From: Cytophagales bacterium
GTDB taxonomy: Bacteria; Bacteroidota; Bacteroidia; Cytophagales; Cyclobacteriaceae
Reading direction: 5' to 3'
Length of the DNA stretch: 64,000 bases
NCBI GenBank assembly: GCA_022360055.1
Contig: JAKSDO010000266.1
Span: forward strand, 19,009-83,008
The number at the start of each line of letters is the position of its first letter. Within the stretch, counting starts at the first letter, position 1. The position numbers and the translations under genes are program-made. Of the stretch, positions 56,929 through 64,000 are shown one piece after another. A model generated the notes under the pieces. The model saw nothing but the letters and a program-made list of their open reading frames with translations, did not search any database and was not told where the DNA came from.

Positions 56929-56996
56929 ATTGGTCTCATGGCCAATCGTTGCGGAAACATTTGACTTTTCTCACCGGGGCTGAGCATCAATCTTTT

Positions 56997-57383
56997 TTAA
57001 ATGCGAGCGATCACTGTTTCAAGCTTTTCGCTTACTTCTGCAGCTAAAACTTCAAGTTCGGGATTTTCAACAATGCTCATGGCTACCGTCGGATCCATGA
57101 TCGAAACATCAACTTTACCGTCTTCCTTTTCGATCACTGTAACATTACAAGGCAAAAGAATCCCGATTTTTTCTTCCATCTCCAGGGCTTTACTGGCAAA
57201 TTCAGGATTGCAGGCTCCGAGAATTTTGTAGGATCGCCGGTCAATATCCAGTTTACTTTTCATTGTAGCCTTCATATCGATCTCTGTCAGGATTCCGAAT
57301 CCAACATCTTTAAGCGCTATGGTAATCTTATCTACCGCCTCGTCAAATTGATAATCGGTAGTTTTGTTTATATAATATTTCAT
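56997..57383 (-). CDS. DUF302 family protein
   Basis: 128 residues matching DUF302: a YYINKTTDYQFDEAVDKITI start, DMKATMKSKLDIDRRSYKIL, and GACNPEFASKALEMEEKIGI. LLPCNVTVIEKEDGKVDV also fits. Small cytoplasmic beta/alpha protein of unknown function. Converges with ung; AATTGG/CCAAT near 56930-56945 may form part of a shared end. Confidence 0.88.
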   Translation of the reverse strand: MKYYINKTTDYQFDEAVDKITIALKDVGFGILTEIDMKATMKSKLDIDRRSYKILGACNPEFASKALEMEEKIGILLPCNVTVIEKEDGKVDVSIMDPTVAMSIVENPELEVLAAEVSEKLETVIARI

Positions 57384-57705
57384 GCGTATTACTGTTTTTA
57401 TTTAAACCATTTCAGTGTATTAATTTCGATTCAGGTGTCATGCAATCAAACAATTTTTTTGTCTGATAAAGTTACAAAATGATGGAAACACCAAACCTAT
57501 CGGAGTGAATGTAACTATATTTCTAAAAATCTCCTGTGACAAAGATTCCAATAAGACAGGATCATAACCACGAACATAACAATCGAAAAATCAATCAGAC
57601 GGCCCCCAATCTCAGGCAGTTAATTTTAATCGCGCCTTTCGGGTTATAAAACGTATATCCTTCGACTCCGGTACAATGAGGGAAGCAGTGGATTCCAATA
57701 TTTTC
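57384..57705. other. Intergenic region between DUF302 and lyase cluster
   Basis: 322 bp with no gene. A TAACTTTA near-match to the -7 element on the minus strand (57468-57475) could serve the DUF302 gene. No terminator hairpin was recognised. Confidence 0.4.
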
Positions 57706-59634
57706 CTATTTCTTTTCGGTCACGATCAACTGATTTCTACCTGTTAAGCCGGAATTATTAATCGAAAATATGATTCTTGTAACCCCTTCCGGCCAATATC
57801 CGCTCAACTTCGCATCCGTGACTTCATTAAACTCAATTTCCGGTGTGAGCATTTTTGAGTTATATTTCATTTCCAATACAAATCCATCCCCTTCAAATTG
57901 CAATTTTCCTTCGGCTGTTTTAGATACTTCACATGAAGTTATGATGTTTAAGGTGGTGGGATCATTGCCAACGGCACTTAATTCGTACCTGTCCGAAATT
58001 GTGAACTTCTTTCCCCGGTCGAGCCGGTAAGTTCGCTCCCACTGTTTTACTTTTGCATCTTCGGGATAGGCCCCGGATATTTCTGTTGAAAAAACGGCCT
58101 TTTTAGCATCTGCACGAAAGGTCGAATTTGCGGCCACATATTGCCTCCCCTGCATTTGGTCTACGCCGTTTATTTTAGGCAGTTGATGATATCCTGATTG
58201 CATTGTCCAGATTTCATATCTTCGGCTGCTAAATGTCTTTGCGGTATAGGTTTCTCTTCCAATATCGATCAGGCATGGCTTTCCATTGAAATACAACACG
58301 CAAGATCCCAGGTCATTGTGATTGTGGCTTTCCGCATTGTGGCCTCCTTTTGCAGCAAAAAAGAACCCCTGCGAAGAACCCGCCTGATCCCGGGCACCGG
58401 CCACTTCAGTATCCGGCAGCCAAAAATCACGGATCAACGCGTTTTCCGACGGGGCATTTTCAATCTCGTCGAGTAACATCAATTGGATGAGCTGCTCATC
58501 AATCTTTCCGCCCGGAATCCCGGTTCCCCAATCCTGCTGTTTGGCCAGAAAAGCACCGAACCTTTGCATAACGGGATCTCCAATATCTTTTCCGTAACTG
58601 TAAATAATCTGTGGCCTGCTGCCCGTAGTGGCGTCGGCATCCGCAAAATTTATGAAATAGGGATAATGGATATAAGCCTTATAAATATAGCTCCCCATAT
58701 TTTTAACAAGCGGATGGTCATATACATCAAATTTCCCCCCAGTTGCGCGCTTCAATAAATCTAGGTTCTGGTAAAGCGAAGCCCCGGCACGTCCCCAGTA
58801 CGACGGCCCCTCATCGCAACCGCCATCCTCCGGATATACATTGACGAATTGATCAAGCGATTTTACCACTTTTTGTACTCCTGCGACCTTTTTGTTCCAA
58901 TCGTCCTCCAGGATCAGGATAGCGGTGAGCATATTGTGGTTGGTCCAGGGATTCCAGTTGTTTACATGGCGACTGCCATCCAATCCCTGCCACCAAAAAT
59001 CATCTCGCTCATAGTACGGAGCAATTGCTTTGTACATGATCTCATCTTTTAATCTCGTGGAAATCAAGGGGTGGATCTCATCGAACTTTTCATGAAATAA
59101 ATACCATGTCCAGGACAAGATATTTGCAATTTCCCCGACACCGAGGTCGATGGATGGCTTTTTGATATCAGGAAGCCCCTTTGGGGCGGGGAGATGGGCC
59201 GACCACCCCCACCATGTTTGTTCGGAATAATACCAAACGCCGTTAATGATCTGATCCATAAACCGCCCCGCTCCTTCGACGAGCTCGCCCATAACCAGCG
59301 CCATTAATGCCTTCCGGGGCGCAGCGTATACAGATTGCCTGCGGTCACCGGAGCGAATAATCTCAAGGTAATCGGTAGCTTTTACAACCGGCCATTCGTA
59401 ATTCAGCGCTTCTTCCGCATCCTCGATATACTTTTTTCGCAATGTCGCGGGAAGGTCGTTCCAGAATTCCCTGCTTTGATAAGTCGGAAAATCCAATTCG
59501 GAAAATGCTTTGATCAATACATTTTCAAGACCGATTTCCCTGGCTTCATTTTGAAGCACATCCTTTTTTTCCGTAGAAAAACCGCTTTTCACAAAAAAGC
59601 TTATAACAAATAGTAAGATCAACTTTTTCATCAT
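57706..59634 (-). CDS. Heparinase II/III family polysaccharide lyase
   Basis: Secreted 642-residue protein (signal peptide MMKKLILLFVISFFVKSGFS). An all-alpha toroid domain (about 60-380) is followed by a beta-sandwich domain of the Hepar_II_III type, whose signature SHNHNDLGSCVLYFNGKP, then LIDIGRETYTA, carries the conserved histidines and the tyrosine. Substrates of this superfamily are uronic-acid polysaccharides (heparin/heparan, alginate, others), cleaved by beta-elimination. The exact PL family cannot be fixed by eye. Confidence 0.85.
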   Translation of the reverse strand: MMKKLILLFVISFFVKSGFSTEKKDVLQNEAREIGLENVLIKAFSELDFPTYQSREFWNDLPATLRKKYIEDAEEALNYEWPVVKATDYLEIIRSGDRRQSVYAAPRKALMALVMGELVEGAGRFMDQIINGVWYYSEQTWWGWSAHLPAPKGLPDIKKPSIDLGVGEIANILSWTWYLFHEKFDEIHPLISTRLKDEIMYKAIAPYYERDDFWWQGLDGSRHVNNWNPWTNHNMLTAILILEDDWNKKVAGVQKVVKSLDQFVNVYPEDGGCDEGPSYWGRAGASLYQNLDLLKRATGGKFDVYDHPLVKNMGSYIYKAYIHYPYFINFADADATTGSRPQIIYSYGKDIGDPVMQRFGAFLAKQQDWGTGIPGGKIDEQLIQLMLLDEIENAPSENALIRDFWLPDTEVAGARDQAGSSQGFFFAAKGGHNAESHNHNDLGSCVLYFNGKPCLIDIGRETYTAKTFSSRRYEIWTMQSGYHQLPKINGVDQMQGRQYVAANSTFRADAKKAVFSTEISGAYPEDAKVKQWERTYRLDRGKKFTISDRYELSAVGNDPTTLNIITSCEVSKTAEGKLQFEGDGFVLEMKYNSKMLTPEIEFNEVTDAKLSGYWPEGVTRIIFSINNSGLTGRNQLIVTEKK

Positions 59635-59934
59635 GTTTATGTTAAGATACAGGTTCTATTAAACTAATTCCGTTTCAAAATTTTCAGTAGACGTGTCGTC
59701 GATTTGCCAGCTCGTCCCCCTTTCAGGCCAATCCATTGTCAACAGAGTTCTACCTCGCTTAATAAATGGTTTTTCATGCTTATTAGTTCCATCCGGGCTT
59801 ATGTTAATTTGTCCGAGCCGCCGGGTCGGATCAGCTATTGAACTGGCAAGACCGTTTTTCTTTTTTGCATCATTTCCGGATCAACTCCTTCCGAATCGGG
59901 AACGGCGATGCAGGGACGGGACGATCCGCTTTGC
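59635..59934 (-). pseudogene. Coding-like remnant between two lyase genes
   Basis: On the minus strand, frame 59659-59880 is open for 73 codons to a TAA but has no start codon. It reads in protein-like style (for example GTNKHEKPFIKRGRTLLTMD). An upstream stop and a neighbouring frame open on its other side suggest a frameshifted leftover of a gene end. It could be chance. Confidence 0.28.
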
Positions 59935-62007
59935 TTATGAGCCAAAGGCAAGTTTCACCAGATTGCTGTTTGCATAAGGTATGGTCATCTCCCATTGGCC
60001 TTTGTTTTTATCGGTTATACTAAGCTCAACTCCTTCGATGCTTTTTGAAATAACTTTTGCCTCTATTTCGGGTGAAGACGAATCAAAAGGGATCAACAAC
60101 CATATAAATGAGACATCGGATTTAATGTCCGTGGAATAAATCGTTGCAACGTTAGGTTCGTACTTATTATATTCCGCACTATACCAGCCCTGGATTTCCG
60201 GGCTTTCCTGCCCGGTTACTTCGTCGATGTTCCATTTTGTTTTACCCACCGGGATGATCTTCAAATTACCTTTATCGTTTTTCGTGGAAGTAATCATTTC
60301 CTTTCCTACCTGCACCTTACATTCCGGATGCCAATGCCACAGCGTTTCAATTTTTCTGGGTGCTTCCGATTCTATCCGATCCAGAACGACCCAGAAATTA
60401 CCGCGCACATATAATACGGAACGGGTATGCTTTACGCGCTCCAGGTCGTGGTATTTATCAAAAGAATTCCAGGCATAGTCAAAGTCGGACGTAATTTTAT
60501 AATGATCATCCGATAGTGGCTGATCAACTACCCGCACGTCCGGTTTCTGGCCTTTCCCGTCAATTAAAACGGTGTTGTGTCCCTGTGTCCCCCGGGCATA
60601 GCCCCGGAATTTCTCAGCCACTTCGCCGGTATATGCAAATCTTCCGGCGTCGACAAGCAGGTCCCTGCCATATGCGGAAATTGAAATGTGCAATTTATCG
60701 TTGTGCTGATGTCCGCTCCCCCAGGGACCGACATCAAAAAATGACCAATGCGCATTTGTGTCATACCCGCTCCTGGATATGAGCTGCCCGGCCCATGGAT
60801 AGAACCAGGACGGGCCGTCCGATGGTCGTGTGCCCGAAGCGCCGTTTGTGGCTAAATACTCCCACTCCGCATTATTGAACTTCCTGGCACCTGCTGAAAT
60901 AATAGCTCGATCACTTCCCAGATCACCGTCATTATTTAATATTCGATAACCGCTTGGCCTCATGGCGCGGGCGATGTAGGCGTACATATCTTCGATGGTT
61001 TCATTAAAAAAGTCCGGCAGGGGTTTGTTCGCCTGGTCGCAGATATTCTTGAAAAGCTCGAAGTTCCTCAATGAAACATTGTGATAATGAGAAGTAAGCT
61101 CCGTTTGTACTCCATCGGCATATACCTGCTCCTTCATGCTTTGCATCATCGTTTTCACGGAATAGTCCAGCCATGCTCCCGACGGCTTATATTCAGGGAA
61201 ATTTGTTGCAACGGTTGCCAGGGCGGAGATTTCCATGGTTAACCAGTTATTGCTGCCATGAAAATTTCTGTTGTAGTGTGCGTGGTCCGGCAAACTGCTC
61301 AGCATCAATAGTCGTGTGGAAGGCAATAGATAATCGCTATTTATAAGACCGTAAAAAATACGCGACCAGACCTTGGCTCTTGCCGCGACCTCCAGCCCCC
61401 TCCAAACGGATGTGCTGCTTTTGACGGCCGGGTACGGCATACTCTTTACAATAAAGTCTCTTAAAAACAAATCTATATATTTGGCATATTTGGGATTTCC
61501 CGTATCAAAATACGATGACAGTACATGGTTCATCTGGCTATGCCTGTTGGAGAGCCAGGCCCACTCCCTGTCATTGTTCGGCCCTTTGTAATACCAGTCG
61601 CGATGGCCGTCTTCCCCATAAGGAACCTCCCCTCTTACATTTTGAATGACAAAAACGTTTTTTAAAATCGTATCTGCCAGAGCATCGGTCTCAGCCGTCA
61701 CCGCCGGCTGTGCCTTTCTTAAATGCCGCGCATTATTACACCTGCTGTAGTAATCCAGTAAATGCGTCCCCGCTTTCGGAAGATCGCCCTTCTCATTTGC
61801 CAGTTTTACTTTTTCCAGCCCCGGATAATCCAGATTGAACCCGGCAAGCATAGCTTTCATCTTTTGAGGAAATGCTTTACATACATCCTCTACAGACGTC
61901 AGCTCCCGCCAGTTAATTTTGTCCGGGACGTCCGAATATTGGGTGAACCCTAAAAAAGGAGTGAAAAAAAGTGCTACAATAAATACTGAGATGATCCGAA
62001 TTTTCAT
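59935..62007 (-). CDS. Heparinase II/III family protein with N-terminal toroid domain
   Basis: Secreted 690-residue protein (signal peptide MKIRIISVFIVALFFTPFLG). The N-terminal Hepar_II_III_N-like helical region spans about 25-330 (YFDTGNPKYAKYIDLFLRDF). The C-terminal beta-sandwich has GSGHQHNDKLHISISAYGRD, then LLVDAGRFAYTG, with conserved histidines and tyrosine, and a late WHWHPECKV segment. The layout fits oligo-alginate or heparin-type lyases (PL12/PL15/PL17/PL21-like); no family is assigned here. It shares its strand with the next lyase. Confidence 0.87.
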   Translation of the reverse strand: MKIRIISVFIVALFFTPFLGFTQYSDVPDKINWRELTSVEDVCKAFPQKMKAMLAGFNLDYPGLEKVKLANEKGDLPKAGTHLLDYYSRCNNARHLRKAQPAVTAETDALADTILKNVFVIQNVRGEVPYGEDGHRDWYYKGPNNDREWAWLSNRHSQMNHVLSSYFDTGNPKYAKYIDLFLRDFIVKSMPYPAVKSSTSVWRGLEVAARAKVWSRIFYGLINSDYLLPSTRLLMLSSLPDHAHYNRNFHGSNNWLTMEISALATVATNFPEYKPSGAWLDYSVKTMMQSMKEQVYADGVQTELTSHYHNVSLRNFELFKNICDQANKPLPDFFNETIEDMYAYIARAMRPSGYRILNNDGDLGSDRAIISAGARKFNNAEWEYLATNGASGTRPSDGPSWFYPWAGQLISRSGYDTNAHWSFFDVGPWGSGHQHNDKLHISISAYGRDLLVDAGRFAYTGEVAEKFRGYARGTQGHNTVLIDGKGQKPDVRVVDQPLSDDHYKITSDFDYAWNSFDKYHDLERVKHTRSVLYVRGNFWVVLDRIESEAPRKIETLWHWHPECKVQVGKEMITSTKNDKGNLKIIPVGKTKWNIDEVTGQESPEIQGWYSAEYNKYEPNVATIYSTDIKSDVSFIWLLIPFDSSSPEIEAKVISKSIEGVELSITDKNKGQWEMTIPYANSNLVKLAFGS

Positions 62008-62420
62008 TTGTTTGGGTTTACTGTACTTAAAATCTTATGTGCGCTGCTGTTTTTTCAATTTGTTCAAGTTCAACTAACCGAGGAAGCCGGGTATCTCCCC
62101 GAGCCCGTTTCGATTCCGGGGTTCCCATTTCAAAATACACCTGTGAGAATCGTCCGCCGGGCGTCCCGTATCATTCGGAGTCCGTACCGATAATTCCGAC
62201 AAATGCATACATTTCACTCCGATCCACCCTCTGTTTTCTGAGCTTCAACCCATTATTGGCTTTCGTGTAATCCTACACCGGCTCCCTTTGAAAAGAAAGG
62301 GATATATGCGCACGGTCATCATTTGACCATTGCACCGATTTTGCGATGATTTCTGCTTCTTCGGAACCGGGAGTATTGACGTTCCAACAGTTCAAACACC
62401 TCGTTTTTCCCGGCCATACT
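62008..62420 (-). pseudogene. Degenerate coding-like stretch between lyase genes
   Basis: About 410 bp with no complete gene. One minus-strand frame is largely open from 62420 to 62027 with two internal stops and reads NVNTPGSEEAEIIAKSVQWS, then DYTKANNGLKLRKQRVDRSE. It may be a decayed gene end. Low confidence. Confidence 0.25.
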
Positions 62421-64000
62421 CTATAGCTTTACGGTTACACTTTTGCCCGCATAATTTCCCCTGGGAAGATCGATCAATATCCTGGTAGCATTTTGTTCTT
62501 TATCCCGGTACGTTTTGAATTGTTTGCCTTCCGATTCTATGTTGAAAGGGACTAACAGGTTGAAACAATCCAACTCCCTGTTGGGGTCCGACACCGATAT
62601 CTCCGTGATTTTCCGCCCCTCGGTCTTGACCATGACAATCCCCGGATTTGAGCTCACCAATTTCATCTCATCCGCCAGACGAATCTCGCCGGCTTTGTAG
62701 AAAACAACCTGGGCAATGCCTAATCCGGTATGAGTTACCGCCTGAATCTCCGGGGTATTTGACAAAATCTTAATGTTATCCTTTGAGGTGTTCTGCTTAA
62801 GCGCTTCAACGCTTGTTGCCGGCACCACAATGTATTCATAGGTGGCCTCGCTGGGCCGCTTGCCGTGATTCAGCCAGATTTTAAAAATATCCAGGTTTAT
62901 CGCATCCTTTGGAGAATCGGTTTGTTTGTTTATGCGCCACCAGGATCCGGTTGCCCGACTGTTTTTAATGTTTACATCCGCAGGTGTCGGGAACACGTAG
63001 CCGATCCCATCCTGATGGACCCAATCTGTTTTTCGAAAGATTTCTTCTCCCTTTTCCGGCCACTTTACATGATGATCTGCTGAAACGGTTACTTCATCGC
63101 GAAGAAGGCACTGATTGAGTGTGGTGACCACCTCGTTTTCCCGAGGACACGAGATTCCGGCACCCAGACAGACATATTCGGCATCGAAAAAGAACCAGGC
63201 CTTCCTGGCGCACAGCGGATCGTGCGGGCTTTTAAAATCAAACCCGACCGCTGCATATTTCCCGTCCGTAACTGCGCCTACAAAATCCGTCAATCCGATT
63301 TTCTGTATCTCTTTTTCAGATGGGAGCTGTGTTTTTTGCATAATGGTCGCACCCGGTATTTTCTGATAATCGTACACCGGGGCAGTATCGTAATACTCAT
63401 CCCCGGTTCTTGAAATATGATTTGTTCCGTCTCCTCTGTGATGATTGAATAACCCTTCGCTGTTGTAAGGCTGCTCCATATTATGTGTCCTGGTAGAAAA
63501 CATTCGCACGGAAGTAAAAAAGTCAGGGCGTTGAAACGTAAAGTGTTCCGAATGCCAGTAATATGTGGCATGAGCCGTTGTCGGCTTTACTCCTTTATTC
63601 CGAATGTCGGCTATTTCCTGAATTTCTTTTTTCCGGTAATTTGTCGAACGCAGCAGTTGTTCGGCCGTTTTTGCACGGTAAGCATTTAAAGCTCCCCTAC
63701 GGCTTATGCTCCTGTTTTTAGCTCCGGCATCCGGATACTTCCCGAAAACAGCGGTTTTACAGATGCCATCCAAAAAGTAATCTACCAGTTGCTCAAGCTT
63801 GCCATCGGAAAATGAATATTTCGTGCCGGCGGTATAAACCGCCCACTCCACAAACGCATCCGCATACCCCAATCCGTAAGATAGGGTATTATTTACGCCA
63901 TCCGCCCGGTGGTGGAAACTATTGTCGTATTGAATACCTCGCCCCCCGGCAGATCTGTTTGAAAATCCGCCCCTGGTTTCCCGATACGTATATCCGTACT
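62421..64000 (-). CDS. Polysaccharide lyase family 8 protein (5' end outside window)
   Basis: Partial: the frame continues without stop to the right edge of the window, so the true start lies beyond 64000. The TTG at 63872 is not the start. The visible part shows the PL8 catalytic-region stretch GIQYDNSFHHRADGVNN and TLSYGLGYADAF near the edge, then NRSISRRGALNAYRAKTAEQ and the large beta-sandwich domains of chondroitin/hyaluronate/xanthan lyases. The protein's end (GNYAGKSVTVKL) is normal. PL8 enzymes cleave acidic polysaccharides by beta-elimination. With the two heparinase-type genes it forms a lyase cluster. Confidence 0.88.
   Translation of the reverse strand, partial: YGYTYRETRGGFSNRSAGGRGIQYDNSFHHRADGVNNTLSYGLGYADAFVEWAVYTAGTKYSFSDGKLEQLVDYFLDGICKTAVFGKYPDAGAKNRSISRRGALNAYRAKTAEQLLRSTNYRKKEIQEIADIRNKGVKPTTAHATYYWHSEHFTFQRPDFFTSVRMFSTRTHNMEQPYNSEGLFNHHRGDGTNHISRTGDEYYDTAPVYDYQKIPGATIMQKTQLPSEKEIQKIGLTDFVGAVTDGKYAAVGFDFKSPHDPLCARKAWFFFDAEYVCLGAGISCPRENEVVTTLNQCLLRDEVTVSADHHVKWPEKGEEIFRKTDWVHQDGIGYVFPTPADVNIKNSRATGSWWRINKQTDSPKDAINLDIFKIWLNHGKRPSEATYEYIVVPATSVEALKQNTSKDNIKILSNTPEIQAVTHTGLGIAQVVFYKAGEIRLADEMKLVSSNPGIVMVKTEGRKITEISVSDPNRELDCFNLLVPFNIESEGKQFKTYRDKEQNATRILIDLPRGNYAGKSVTVKL

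Noticed and set aside
56929..56996. Terminator between ung and DUF302
   Set aside because: Only a 5-bp ATTGG/CCAAT pairing with no T-run; too weak to annotate as a terminator.
63872..63874. TTG as the start of the PL8 gene
   Set aside because: The reading frame continues upstream with conserved PL8 residues (GIQYDNSFHHRADG) to the window edge.
1..64000. CRISPR arrays, insertion sequences, rRNA operons
   Set aside because: No evenly spaced direct repeats, transposase-like proteins, terminal inverted repeats or rRNA segments were seen.

Overview
The window looks like chromosomal DNA of a free-living, polysaccharide-degrading member of the Bacteroidota; I cannot place it below phylum level with confidence (Cytophagales or a Saprospiria-like group would fit). 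The evidence is concordant. Six promoters match the Bacteroidota grammar TTG-N19/20-TAnnTTTG. Shine-Dalgarno sites are almost absent. Gene neighbourhoods are typical of the phylum (parA-parB-DUF5683-dapB-lepB, a DUF6452/DUF6048-like pair, rpsF-rpsR-rplI). There is a ribosomal protein THX gene, and domain families common in the phylum (DUF4251, DUF4301, DUF4097, GSCFA).

Layout. 1-10.4 kb: methylmalonyl-CoA mutase (mutA-mutB), a nucleotidyltransferase, dihydrolipoyl dehydrogenase, a FabG reductase and a large VWA membrane protein. 10.4-14 kb: an AT-rich accessory patch holding an MqsR-like toxin with an HTH-Panacea antitoxin, its operator, an almost empty kilobase and tRNA-Leu(GAG). 14-20.3 kb: an OmpA/LamG envelope protein, a DUF4251 protein, a U32-family protein, an aminotransferase and prephenate dehydrogenase. 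20.3-28.4 kb: carbohydrate and transport genes (a glycoside-hydrolase-like protein, DUF4301, GH2, an MFS carrier, an SLC13 carrier), then THX. 28.6-32.1 kb: a tiny acidic ORF, the 4.5S SRP RNA, an FtsE-type ATPase, and a convergent ECF sigma / anti-sigma / DUF4097 operon. 32.1-45.4 kb: core housekeeping (TPR protein, CCA-adding enzyme, pyrG, yidC, parA, parB, DUF5683, dapB, lepB, ribBA, surE). 45.4-57.4 kb: envelope proteins, priA, a YyaL-type thioredoxin-domain protein, GSCFA, the rpsF-rpsR-rplI operon, a methyltransferase, apaG, ung and DUF302. 57.7-64 kb: a polysaccharide-lyase cluster (two heparinase II/III proteins and a PL8 lyase cut by the window edge).

How parts work together. The lyases suggest breakdown of a uronic-acid polymer such as a glycosaminoglycan. 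The GH-like, DUF4301, GH2 and MFS genes look like a separate sugar-handling neighbourhood. MutAB would convert methylmalonyl-CoA to succinyl-CoA. The sigma operon carries its own ECF-type promoter, which suggests self-activation.

Most notable: (1) the toxin-antitoxin module, whose perfect 20-bp palindrome sits on the -33 box of its promoter with a second half-site four helical turns away; (2) a terminator-like hairpin and an 8-codon mini-ORF in the short leader of the CCA-adding enzyme gene, whose stop overlaps the gene's start; (3) a U32 protein next to prephenate dehydrogenase, suggestive because TrhP-type tRNA hydroxylation uses prephenate; (4) small genes easily missed, notably THX. I found no CRISPR array, insertion sequence, integrase or rRNA.
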